24,206 bases of DNA from an uncultured Bacilli bacterium. Lineage in GTDB: Bacteria > Bacillota_I > Bacilli_A > RF39 > UBA660. The stretch lies in NCBI GenBank assembly GCA_947632275.1, contig CANROR010000012.1:1-24206 (forward strand), in the 5' to 3' direction. The translations under genes were made by a program, and so were the position numbers. Shown here in pieces: positions 1 through 7,670 of the stretch; within the stretch, counting starts at the first letter, position 1; each line of letters starts with the position of its first letter. Below the pieces are notes generated by a model. That model saw only the letters and a program-made list of their open reading frames with translations, did no database searches and was not told where the DNA came from.

Positions 1-75
1 AGTTTTCTCGGCATAAAGTCGCATTATTACTTATTATTGATTATTCCAAAAGTTGCACTTGACTTTTTAATTAAT

Positions 76-105
76 AAGAAAAAATAAGCATTTTGTTGCT
101 TATTT
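76..105 (-). terminator. Intrinsic terminator of dnaJ
   Basis: A perfect 9-bp inverted repeat (82-90 with 97-105) closes a 6-nt loop. On the minus strand it is followed by a T-rich tract (TTTCTTATTAATT). The dnaJ stop codon (100-102) lies inside the stem. The stem is AT-rich, so it may terminate only partially. The rest of 1-75 shows nothing I can support. Confidence 0.6.
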
Positions 106-1221
106 CAAATATTTTTTAAAAGTTTTAAATTCCGTTGCATTATCTAGTTCGGTACTCGCTAGTTGTTGCAATAAATCTTTTTGTTTCCGATCAATTTTGG
201 TCGGAACAATAATATCAATAACGGCATACATATTACCGCGCATTAAAGAATTAGGACTTTTAATACCTTTACCTTTTAATTTTAATTTGGTTCCGTGTTG
301 CGTTCCGGCCTTAATTTCCAAAATAACATTACCAGTCAACGTCGGAATTTCTTTTTTACAACCTAATGTTGCTTCCGTAATAGTTGTTGGAACTTTTAAA
401 TATATATCATCGCCATCGCGTTCGAACAAAGGATGTTTAGCGATTTTAAATTCCACATAAATATCGCCAGCACTACCGCCACTACGGGAAGCATTGCCTT
501 TACCACTTAAACGAAGTTGATAGCCATCATCTACTCCTTCCGGAATCGTTACGGTAAAGGTTTTATTTTTCGAAATAATTCCTTTCCCGCGACATTCATC
601 ACAAGTATTTTCATAACTTTTACCTTTCCCGCGACATTCGGGACAAACCTTTTGGGTTTGCATATAACCAAAAATAGTTTGTTGTTGTTCTAAAACGCGA
701 CCGGCTCCGCCACAGGTACGACATGTTTTTTCATTAAAGCCACCTTTACCATCACATTTAGGGCAAGTAACGTCTAAGTTAAGTTTAATATCCTTTTCAC
801 AACCAAAGACGGCTTCTTCAAATGTTAAATTTAATAAAACGCGTTCATCTTGACCGCGACTTCGCGCTTGGGAAGATCCCCGCGAGCGACCGAAGCCCCC
901 GAAACCAAAGCTACCTCCAAACAAATCATTTAAGATATCATCTAAATTAATATCACTAGCATCAAAACCACCGAAACCACCGGCACCGGCGCCGCCATTT
1001 TGAAAGGCCGCATGGCCAAATTGATCATATTGTTGCCGTTTCGTCGGATCGGATAAAACCGCATAAGCTTCGCCGATTTCTTTAAACTTTTCGGCCGCTC
1101 CCGGTTCTTTATTTACATCGGGATGATATTGTTTGGCAAGTTTCCGAAAAGCTCGTTTGATTTCTTCATCTGTAGCATTTTTACTAACGCCTAAGACTTC
1201 ATAATAATCTTTTTTATCCAT
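100..1221 (-). CDS. dnaJ: Chaperone protein DnaJ (Hsp40)
   Basis: This is the co-chaperone that binds unfolded clients and stimulates DnaK ATP hydrolysis in the cytoplasm. The 373 aa have the full type I layout. A J-domain (about 5-70) carries HPD at 33-35. A Gly/Phe-rich linker follows (about 70-115). The zinc region has all four CxxCxGxG repeats, beginning at C153, C167, C193 and C207. The C-terminal substrate-binding domains run to the end. The length matches the family. The ATG shares its A with the pepF stop (TAATG), and an AGGTG Shine-Dalgarno sequence sits in the end of pepF, so translation is coupled. It is the last gene of the heat-shock cluster, but a hairpin and pepF separate it from dnaK. 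Confidence 0.97.
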   Translation of the reverse strand: MDKKDYYEVLGVSKNATDEEIKRAFRKLAKQYHPDVNKEPGAAEKFKEIGEAYAVLSDPTKRQQYDQFGHAAFQNGGAGAGGFGGFDASDINLDDILNDLFGGSFGFGGFGRSRGSSQARSRGQDERVLLNLTFEEAVFGCEKDIKLNLDVTCPKCDGKGGFNEKTCRTCGGAGRVLEQQQTIFGYMQTQKVCPECRGKGKSYENTCDECRGKGIISKNKTFTVTIPEGVDDGYQLRLSGKGNASRSGGSAGDIYVEFKIAKHPLFERDGDDIYLKVPTTITEATLGCKKEIPTLTGNVILEIKAGTQHGTKLKLKGKGIKSPNSLMRGNMYAVIDIIVPTKIDRKQKDLLQQLASTELDNATEFKTFKKYLK

Positions 1222-3020
1222 TATTTTTCACCTACTTCGTATAATTTTCTTAATTCTTCTACTAAGTCTTTAAAATATAGAAATGCTTCTTCCATCGTCT
1301 TAGGATCAGTCATATCAACGCCCGCGACTTTTAATGATTCAATTGGGTCTTTAGTACAACCAAGTCCTAAAAATTTTAAATAATTTTGGCAAGCATTAGC
1401 CTTACCATTTAAAATATCCATGGCAATTTTAATCGCCGCCGCATAGGCCGTCGCATATTGATAAACGTAAAAAGAAGAATAAAAATGTGGTATGCGTGAC
1501 CATTCATGTTTGATATATTTATCAACGACAATATTTTGACCAAAATAATCTTTATTTAATTGATAGTAAATACCTTCCATGACTTCATGCGTTAAAACGC
1601 CACCGGCTTCTTCATATTCATGAATTTGCTTTTCAAAATCGGCGAACATGGTTTGGCGATAGATCGTCGCCTTAAAATCTTGAATTAAATCATCAATTAA
1701 GTATTTCTTTTCCTTAATATCATTAGTATGATTAATTAAATATTTACTTAATAAAATTTGATTTACTTGACTAGCTACTTCGGCTACGAAAATGGAATAA
1801 TTATAGTCTTGATAATTTTGATTTTTGATCGCATAGTAATAATGCATGGCATGCCCTAGCTCATGAATTAAAGTCGAAACATTTTCTAGCGTTTCATCGT
1901 AACTTAATAAAACATAAGGATGGACATTATAGCAAGCCGTACAATAAGCACCATTTCTTTTACCATCATTAGGACAAAAATCAATCCATCTTTCCGTGAA
2001 GGCCTTATCTAAATTTTTTAAATAATCGGGTCCTAAAACATTTAAGGCCTCTTTAATTAAATCTTTAGCTTCGGCAAGCGAATATTTTTTATTTAGATTT
2101 TCACAAATCGGAGCATATGCATCATATAAATGAAGTTTATCAACACCTAAAGCTTCTTTTTTAATAAGCCAATAATTACTTAAAGGCGCAATATTTTGCC
2201 GAACTGTTGTAATTAAATTATCGTATACTTCCCGCGGAATATCGTTTTGGTAAAGACTTGCATCTAATGCATTAGGATAACCTCTTAATTTGGCCATATT
2301 ATTATCATTTTTAACTAAATAACCTAAAAGATAAGCATAAGTATTTTTAAATTTACCATAAGTTGTATGTAATTTCGTAAAAGCATTCTTGCGAATATCT
2401 CGGTTTTTACTTTTATTTAATAACCGATAAGTTTTTTCGTCTAATTCAACTAATTTACCATTTTCATCTTTAATCTTCCCAAATTTTAAGTCCGCATCCG
2501 TTAGCATAGTAAAAACATCATCAGGGGCCGACATCGCGCTACATAAAGACGCAATAACTTTTTCTTCTTTGCTACTTAAAGTATATTTTTGATATTTAAA
2601 TAGTTCTTTAAGCATCCTTTCATAAGCTTTTAACTTCCTATTTTCTTTTATAAAACTAGCGATTATTTGATAATCTTTTTTTAATATTTCGGGAACCGCG
2701 AAAGAAGTAGCCACGGCATATTTTTCGTAAAGTTTGCTTACTTTGCCAAATAATTCTTGATATTTTGTATTCGTCGTATCTTGATCATTTTGCATATGAG
2801 CATAAACATATAATTGCTCCATATTTTTAGCACAATCAAGATCAAAAGTTAAAAAGTTTAATAAGGTATCCGCATTATCTAAAATATGGCCTTGATAAGA
2901 AGCGTATTTTTCCAAGTTAGTTTCTAACGTAGTATAAGCTTCCGTAAAATCTTTTTCCGTTTTATAGATATCCGTGACATTCCATTTCAAATTTTCCGCA
3001 TATTCTTCTCTTTTTTTCAT
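1221..3020 (-). CDS. pepF: Oligoendopeptidase F (M3B zinc metallopeptidase)
   Basis: This cytoplasmic zinc peptidase cleaves short oligopeptides. The 599 aa match the usual PepF length. The gluzincin motif HELGH is at 386-390 (H386 and H390 bind zinc, E387 is catalytic), and the likely third ligand is E414 in FVAEVAS. The M3 N-terminal helical domain fills the first 200 residues or so. The start is preceded by AGGTGA seven bases upstream. The gene lies between dnaK and dnaJ, which are often adjacent in this operon type, and overlaps the dnaJ start by one base. Only about 17 bases separate the upstream terminator hairpin from its start region, so a separate promoter there is unlikely. I infer that it is transcribed by readthrough from the heat-shock promoter and may help recycle peptides made during stress. 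Confidence 0.93.
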   Translation of the reverse strand: MKKREEYAENLKWNVTDIYKTEKDFTEAYTTLETNLEKYASYQGHILDNADTLLNFLTFDLDCAKNMEQLYVYAHMQNDQDTTNTKYQELFGKVSKLYEKYAVATSFAVPEILKKDYQIIASFIKENRKLKAYERMLKELFKYQKYTLSSKEEKVIASLCSAMSAPDDVFTMLTDADLKFGKIKDENGKLVELDEKTYRLLNKSKNRDIRKNAFTKLHTTYGKFKNTYAYLLGYLVKNDNNMAKLRGYPNALDASLYQNDIPREVYDNLITTVRQNIAPLSNYWLIKKEALGVDKLHLYDAYAPICENLNKKYSLAEAKDLIKEALNVLGPDYLKNLDKAFTERWIDFCPNDGKRNGAYCTACYNVHPYVLLSYDETLENVSTLIHELGHAMHYYYAIKNQNYQDYNYSIFVAEVASQVNQILLSKYLINHTNDIKEKKYLIDDLIQDFKATIYRQTMFADFEKQIHEYEEAGGVLTHEVMEGIYYQLNKDYFGQNIVVDKYIKHEWSRIPHFYSSFYVYQYATAYAAAIKIAMDILNGKANACQNYLKFLGLGCTKDPIESLKVAGVDMTDPKTMEEAFLYFKDLVEELRKLYEVGEK

Positions 3021-3037
3021 CTTTTCACCTCGAGACT

Positions 3038-3065
3038 AAAAAGTTCTAGTCACCTAGAACTTTTT
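3038..3065 (-). terminator. Hairpin after dnaK (terminator or attenuator)
   Basis: A perfect 12-bp stem (3038-3049 with 3054-3065) with a 4-nt loop lies directly after the dnaK stop at 3067. On the minus strand the stem ends in TTTTT. The pepF Shine-Dalgarno sequence follows a few bases later. It may partly terminate, or set an mRNA processing point between dnaK and pepF-dnaJ. Confidence 0.75.
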
Positions 3066-3066
3066 C

Positions 3067-4887
3067 TTATTTTTCTTCGTATGTCGCATCTTCGACTTTT
3101 TCATGCGAATCATCTTTTTTATCGTCAGTTGATTCTTTTACTTCTTGTTCTTTGGCCGCTTGTTCATATACTTTGGCTGCTAAATCCATTGCTACTTTAT
3201 TTAATTCTTCGGTCTTTTGCTTAATTTCATCCGTGTTGGTACCTTCCAAAGCTTTCTTAAGTTCGGCAAGTAAATCTTCGGCTTTTTGCTTATCATCGGC
3301 ACTTACTTTATCGCCTAAATCTTCTAAGGCTTTTTCGGTTTGGAAAACCATACTATCGGCATTATTTCTAACTTCCGCTTCTTCTTTCTTCGCTTCATCG
3401 GCTTCTTTATTAGCTTCGGCTTCTTTAACCATCTTATCGATTTCTTCATCCGTAAGGTTTGTGCTTGACGTTATCGTTATTGATTGTTCTTTATTTGTTC
3501 CTAAATCTTTAGCTTTAACATTAACAATACCATTAGTATCAATATCAAAGGTTACTTCAATTTGCGGTACTCCTCTTTTTGCCGGAGGTAAATTCGTAAG
3601 TTGGAAGTTACCTAAAGTTTTGTTATCAGAAGCCATTGGTCTTTCCCCTTGCAAAACATGGATATCAACGGCCGGTTGATTATCTGCCGCCGTAGAGAAC
3701 ACTTGACTCTTGCTTGTTGGAATTGTCGTATTTCGAGGAATTAAAACCGTCATGACATTACCAAGGGTTTCAATACCAAGGGATAATGGGGTAACATCTA
3801 GTAAAACGATATCATCAACTTCGCCAGTTAAAACCCCACCTTGAATAGATGCCCCCATCGCCACAACTTCATCGGGGTTAACACTCTTATTAGGTTCTTG
3901 GTCTAATTCTTTTTTAACAAGTTCTTGAATATAAGGAATTCTGGTTGAACCACCAACTAAGATAACTTTGTCGATATCTTTAGCTTTAAGTTTAGCATCT
4001 TTTAAAGCTTTTCTTACTGGTTCAAGCGTTGAATCAAATAAATCGCGACATAAGTCTTCAAATTTAGCTTTCGATAAAGTTACTTCCATATGTAAAGGTC
4101 CTTCATCAGATTGCGCAATAAATGGTAAAGATATTTGCGCATTTGTCATTCCTGATAAATCTTTTTTCGCTTTTTCGGACGCATCTTTAATTCTTTGCAT
4201 CGCCATTGGATCTTTACTTAAATCAATGCTATGTTCTTTTTTAAATTCTTCAACTAAATAATCGGATACTCTTTTATCAAAGTCATCGCCACCTAAATGG
4301 TTATTACCACTGGTAGCTTTAACTTCAAAGACGCCATCGCCTAGTTCAAGAATAGAAACATCAAATGTTCCACCCCCTAAGTCATAAACTAAAATAGTTT
4401 CTAGTTTATCTTGTTTATCTAAGCCGTAGGCTAAAGCCGCCGCCGTTGGTTCATTAATAATTCTTTCAACTTCTAGACCGGCAATCTTACCCGCATCTTT
4501 CGTTGCTTGTCTTTGGGAATCGTTAAAGTAAGCAGGCACCGTAATAACGGCTTTCGTAACTTTTTCGCCTAAATAACTTTCGGCATCTTTCTTTAATTTC
4601 ATTAAAATTTTGGCACTTATTTCTTGAGGTGTCCATTTCTTACCGTTTGCTTCGACTTTTTCATCTGTACCCATTTTTCTTTTAATTGATGAAATCGTAT
4701 TTTTAACATTAGTTACGGCTTGTCTTTTGGCAACTTCACCGACTAATTCTTCATCGCCTTTAAAAGCGACAACGGAAGGTGTTGTTCTATTACCTTCACT
4801 ATTAGGGATAACCTTAGGTTCCCCTCCTTCTAAAACAGCCACACATGAATTGGTTGTTCCTAAATCAATACCTATAATTTTACTCAT
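3067..4887 (-). CDS. dnaK: Chaperone protein DnaK (Hsp70)
   Basis: This is the ATP-driven chaperone that binds and refolds exposed hydrophobic peptides with DnaJ and GrpE. The 606 aa fit bacterial DnaK. The N-terminal ATPase domain begins with the phosphate-binding motif GIDLGTTNS (6-14), followed by the NEPTAAALAYG and DLGGGTFDVS signatures and later ILVGGSTRIP. A substrate-binding domain (VTPLSLGIET onward) follows, then a helical lid and a charged tail ending in EDATYEEK, slightly different from the usual EEVKD-like end. A GAGG-type ribosome site lies 8 or so bases before the ATG. The gap to grpE is 35 bases with no promoter seen, so it belongs to the hrcA transcript. Confidence 0.98.
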   Translation of the reverse strand: MSKIIGIDLGTTNSCVAVLEGGEPKVIPNSEGNRTTPSVVAFKGDEELVGEVAKRQAVTNVKNTISSIKRKMGTDEKVEANGKKWTPQEISAKILMKLKKDAESYLGEKVTKAVITVPAYFNDSQRQATKDAGKIAGLEVERIINEPTAAALAYGLDKQDKLETILVYDLGGGTFDVSILELGDGVFEVKATSGNNHLGGDDFDKRVSDYLVEEFKKEHSIDLSKDPMAMQRIKDASEKAKKDLSGMTNAQISLPFIAQSDEGPLHMEVTLSKAKFEDLCRDLFDSTLEPVRKALKDAKLKAKDIDKVILVGGSTRIPYIQELVKKELDQEPNKSVNPDEVVAMGASIQGGVLTGEVDDIVLLDVTPLSLGIETLGNVMTVLIPRNTTIPTSKSQVFSTAADNQPAVDIHVLQGERPMASDNKTLGNFQLTNLPPAKRGVPQIEVTFDIDTNGIVNVKAKDLGTNKEQSITITSSTNLTDEEIDKMVKEAEANKEADEAKKEEAEVRNNADSMVFQTEKALEDLGDKVSADDKQKAEDLLAELKKALEGTNTDEIKQKTEELNKVAMDLAAKVYEQAAKEQEVKESTDDKKDDSHEKVEDATYEEK

Positions 4888-4922
4888 AATTTTTTCCTCT
4901 TCCTTTCTTATTTATTCGTAAA

Positions 4923-5462
4923 TTATTCACTAACTCTAACCATTGCATGTCTGATAACTTTATCTTTATAAGTATAACCTTTTTGTAAAACATCTAAGAC
5001 AATGCCTGGTTCTGTATTTTCTTCATGGACAGTTAATACTGCTTCCATCGTATTTGGATCAAATGCTTGTTTTAAGCAATCGATTTCTTTGACTTCGCTT
5101 GCTTCTAAAATATTTTTTAAATTACCATAAATCATTTTAAAGCCATCTAAGAATTTCGAAAGCTCATCCGTCAAGTTACTATCATCAAGCATAATTGCCC
5201 GTTCAAAATTATCAACAATGGTTAAAATTTTTAAAATTAATTCTTCCCCTTCGTATTTACAAATTCGGGCCATTTCTTCATCATAACGCCGGCGCATATT
5301 TTGCATTTCGGCACTTAATCTTAAAACTTTATCATTTAAATCTTGATTTTCTTTTTTTAATTTTTCTTCCTCTTTATTAACTTTTGGTTTATTATTAACC
5401 TTTTTCTTAATTTCTTTAACTTTTTTCTTCTTGGTTAAATTTTCTTTTTGTTCTTTTTCCAT
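4923..5462 (-). CDS. grpE: Nucleotide exchange factor GrpE
   Basis: GrpE releases ADP from DnaK and so resets the chaperone cycle. The 179 aa show a long coiled-coil region (about 35-75, with LSAEMQNMRRRYDEE), the family segment LKILTIVDNFERAI, and a C-terminal beta domain ending GYTYKDKVIRHAMVRVSE. The first 35 residues are very rich in lysine, whereas many GrpE tails are acidic. The start codon shares its A with the hrcA stop (TAATG), with AAAGGAG just upstream inside hrcA, so the two genes are translationally coupled. Confidence 0.96.
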   Translation of the reverse strand: MEKEQKENLTKKKKVKEIKKKVNNKPKVNKEEEKLKKENQDLNDKVLRLSAEMQNMRRRYDEEMARICKYEGEELILKILTIVDNFERAIMLDDSNLTDELSKFLDGFKMIYGNLKNILEASEVKEIDCLKQAFDPNTMEAVLTVHEENTEPGIVLDVLQKGYTYKDKVIRHAMVRVSE

Positions 5463-6475
5463 TATTCTCCTTTTCTATTATCAATTTCATCATCAATATA
5501 ATTTAAAAGACCGACAATTCTTTGATAATCCATGCGTTTAGGACCAATGATAGCAATGGTTTTTTCTTCGCCATCAATATTATATTTTTTCCGAATTATG
5601 GTCACATTAGGATCAAATTCCGTTTCTTCACCAATGTAAATTTTAACTTCGGCATCATCATCGTCCACATTATGTTCAATTTTTTTAATTAAAGCCATAT
5701 CTTCTAACTTATTAGCCAGTCTTTTCATTTCATCAACATTATTATATTCGGGTTGATCAAATATTTTCGTCCGGCCACTCATATAAACATTGTTGTTATT
5801 CGTAACAAAATCATTGAAAGCATCATAGAAAATATTATAAATAGCTTCATACTGCTTTATTTGCTTTTTGATAATTGGCTTAATTTCTAATTCCAAGCGT
5901 TCACTAACTTCACTAATGGGGGTTCCCACGAGTCTTTTATTAACTAAATCGCTAACTTTTTCTAGTTCCTTCAAATCAGTGCCGTCTTTCAAGGTAAAGG
6001 TTTTATTTTCCACATGTCCTTTATCGGTACAAACGACCGCGACTACTTGATTAACACTTAAAGGAATTATATTAATTTGTAAAAGCATATTATCTTTGCT
6101 ATTAGAACCTAAAACCACACTGGTATAACTCGTCATTTCACTAATTATTTCCATACATTGGGTGATGGCATCTGAAAGTTGCAGTTCATTATTGGCAAAG
6201 ATAGTTTGCAACTTTAACATATCTTTGCCATTTAATTTTTCGGCTTCCATCAAATGTTCCACATAATATTTATAACCTTTTTCACTTGGTACCCGACCAC
6301 TACTAATATGATTTTTTTCTAAGTAGCCTAATTCTTCTAAATAAGCCATTTCATTTCTAATGGTGGCCGAAGAACATTTGAACTTATCGCATAAAGCTTT
6401 CGAGCCCACGGGTTTAACTGTTTTGATATAAACTTCTACAATTTCTTTTAAGAGGTTTTTTTGCCTTTCGTCCAT
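5462..6475 (-). CDS. hrcA: Heat-inducible transcription repressor HrcA
   Basis: HrcA binds CIRCE operators and represses chaperone genes; GroEL usually controls its folding and activity. The protein is 337 aa from the ATG at 6475. It has an N-terminal winged helix (ERQKNLLKEIVEVYIKT, VGSKALCDKF, SSATIRNEMAYLEELGYL, then SGRVPSEKGYKYYV) and the longer C-terminal GAF-like dimerisation region. I chose 6475 over an in-frame TTG at 6508. An AGGAGG Shine-Dalgarno sequence sits 6 bases before 6475, and the TTG falls inside a CIRCE operator at the transcription start. It is the first gene of the operon and is probably autoregulated by the two CIRCE-type elements. Confidence 0.96.
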   Translation of the reverse strand: MDERQKNLLKEIVEVYIKTVKPVGSKALCDKFKCSSATIRNEMAYLEELGYLEKNHISSGRVPSEKGYKYYVEHLMEAEKLNGKDMLKLQTIFANNELQLSDAITQCMEIISEMTSYTSVVLGSNSKDNMLLQINIIPLSVNQVVAVVCTDKGHVENKTFTLKDGTDLKELEKVSDLVNKRLVGTPISEVSERLELEIKPIIKKQIKQYEAIYNIFYDAFNDFVTNNNNVYMSGRTKIFDQPEYNNVDEMKRLANKLEDMALIKKIEHNVDDDDAEVKIYIGEETEFDPNVTIIRKKYNIDGEEKTIAIIGPKRMDYQRIVGLLNYIDDEIDNRKGE

Positions 6476-6488
6476 ATCAGTCCTCCTA

Positions 6489-6515
6489 TTAGCACATGTT
6501 ATTTCCAAGTGCTAA
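6489..6515. promoter_or_regulatory. CIRCE operator, proximal copy
   Basis: TTAGCAC at 6489-6495 and GTGCTAA at 6509-6515 form an inverted repeat with exactly the CIRCE geometry (9-mer, 9-base spacer, 9-mer). Only the two innermost bases of each arm depart from the published consensus TTAGCACTC-N9-GAGTGCTAA. It covers the predicted transcription start of hrcA, just before the Shine-Dalgarno sequence. Confidence 0.93.
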
Positions 6516-6519
6516 TCTC

Positions 6520-6548
6520 ATTATAATATTATGCTTAGCACTTGTCAA
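6520..6548 (-). promoter_or_regulatory. Consensus sigma-A promoter of hrcA-grpE-dnaK-pepF-dnaJ
   Basis: On the minus strand TTGACA (6543-6548) and TATAAT (6520-6525) are separated by 17 bases, a perfect match to the housekeeping consensus. Transcription would start near 6513, inside the proximal CIRCE. The distal CIRCE-like element overlaps the -35 box. Confidence 0.93.
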
Positions 6549-6562
6549 TATATAACTGCTAA
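6535..6562. promoter_or_regulatory. Second, degenerate CIRCE-like element
   Basis: TTAGCACTT (6535-6543) is an excellent left arm. The right arm AACTGCTAA (6554-6562) matches the consensus at 7 of 9 positions, but the spacer is 10 rather than 9 bases. It overlaps the -35 box, so an HrcA dimer here would directly hinder RNA polymerase. Its function is inferred. Confidence 0.6.
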
Positions 6563-6576
6563 TTTTTATTTTACTT

Positions 6577-6612
6577 GACAAAAGAAAAAGGAACTAGTTA
6601 TCTAGCACCTTT
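6577..6612 (-). terminator. Terminator of the zinc-ribbon membrane-protein operon
   Basis: The hairpin pairs AAAGG (6587-6591) with CCTTT (6608-6612) and CTAG (6594-6597) with CTAG (6602-6605), with a 2x2 internal mismatch and a 4-nt loop. On the minus strand TTTTTCTTTTG follows. The outer stem overlaps the stop codon of the upstream gene. It separates that operon from the heat-shock promoter. Confidence 0.75.
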
Positions 6613-7666
6613 AACTTGCTGTAGCCTCAATAATATCTCGACATTGACGACTCGGCGTCAAAACATATTTCTTCGTTGCCTTATCAAAACAATAGTAATT
6701 TGTTATAGTCGATTTTTTATCATAACACCATTGATCCACTTGGAAAAAATCACCTTCTGGACATTTATATTGATAAGTATAAGTTTTAGAACAAGTTATT
6801 TCGGTGCCATCAGCTCGATAGAAAGTATAATTACATTTACCACCACTTAAAGAACTATTAAAAGAAGAACTATCTTTGATACAATCATCATTACCATATT
6901 TAGCAATAAAATCATCTCTAGTTGATGGACAATAACTAGTTCCTGATGCATATGGGCTATTACTTTTACAAAAAACATCAGTATTGGCAGATGATTTAAC
7001 ACCTGCGGAATTTACTTTTTCATAATCGCCTGTACACTCAGCAAGTCCTAAGGCATCCGTATAGGTTATACTTTCACATTTGCCATCACTGCGCATTTGA
7101 TAGCCGCTTGGACAAGTCTTCGTACTTTCTTTTTTGGACTCTTCGTTTTTAGTTTCCGTATTTTTATTTTCCGTTTTATTTTCGGTTTTAGTTTCCGTTT
7201 TAGTTGCTTCTTTTTTCGTTTCTTCTTTAGGCTTTTCGTTTGCTTCCGGCTTTTCTTCGGGAACTTCTTCTTCAGGCGTTTCCATCACTACTGATTCTTG
7301 AACCACGGGAACATCACCTGGTTCTTGACTAGGAGAGAGAAAATATTCATTTTGCGTTATTTCAATATTATCAGCTTGTTCAAAATTAGAAATCGCAGCC
7401 GCGATCGTAAAAGTAAGGGCAATTCCCATCGTAACCCCATATAAATGCAACCGTAAAAAATTAATAATTAGCTCACTAATATATTTAATTATATTATCTT
7501 CGGTATCATCTAAGATTTCGCCAAATAACCAATAAATAATGGGATGATCATGTTGTTTTAAACGAGCATGACACTCAGGATCTTGACAAAACCATTTTTT
7601 CTTGGGATTCTTTTTGCCACATTGCCAACAATAGATAATTTTTTCTTCTTTCTTTGTTCTTTTCAT
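6611..7666 (-). CDS. Zinc-ribbon, single-pass membrane protein with Cys-rich extracellular domain
   Basis: I do not recognise the family. From the ATG at 7666 it has 351 aa. Residues 13-32 hold a zinc-ribbon-like motif (C13, C16, C27, C32). A transmembrane helix lies at about 76-93 (VTMGIALTFTIAAAI). A Glu/Pro/Lys/Thr low-complexity stretch covers about 128-184. The C-terminal region (185-342) contains 12 cysteines in segments of the CPSGYQMRSDGKC type. Charge distribution suggests the zinc ribbon is cytoplasmic and the Cys-rich part is outside. I chose 7666 because GGAG lies 9 bases upstream in the end of the preceding gene, whose stop is four bases before this ATG; in-frame ATGs at 7690 and 7681 have no ribosome site. 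It shares the ribbon-then-helix layout with its upstream neighbour and probably forms an operon with it. Function unknown; a surface or envelope role is possible. Confidence 0.8.
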   Translation of the reverse strand: MKRTKKEEKIIYCWQCGKKNPKKKWFCQDPECHARLKQHDHPIIYWLFGEILDDTEDNIIKYISELIINFLRLHLYGVTMGIALTFTIAAAISNFEQADNIEITQNEYFLSPSQEPGDVPVVQESVVMETPEEEVPEEKPEANEKPKEETKKEATKTETKTENKTENKNTETKNEESKKESTKTCPSGYQMRSDGKCESITYTDALGLAECTGDYEKVNSAGVKSSANTDVFCKSNSPYASGTSYCPSTRDDFIAKYGNDDCIKDSSSFNSSLSGGKCNYTFYRADGTEITCSKTYTYQYKCPEGDFFQVDQWCYDKKSTITNYYCFDKATKKYVLTPSRQCRDIIEATAS

Positions 7667-7670
7667 TTTT

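Noticed and set aside
1..24. A minus-strand ATG at 24 with eight open codons to the window edge
   Set aside because: Too short to judge, no clear ribosome site or promoter; it could be the start of the next gene but cannot be supported.
59..87. Plus-strand TTGACT near the left edge as a promoter
   Set aside because: No acceptable -10 box at proper spacing and no plus-strand gene downstream.
3152..3679. Plus-strand open frame of about 175 codons
   Set aside because: Lies fully antisense to dnaK; its Ser/Ala/Leu-rich product reflects the codon use of the opposite strand.
6575..6850. Plus-strand open frame of about 91 codons
   Set aside because: Antisense to the Cys-rich membrane protein and crosses its terminator; no ribosome site or family resemblance.
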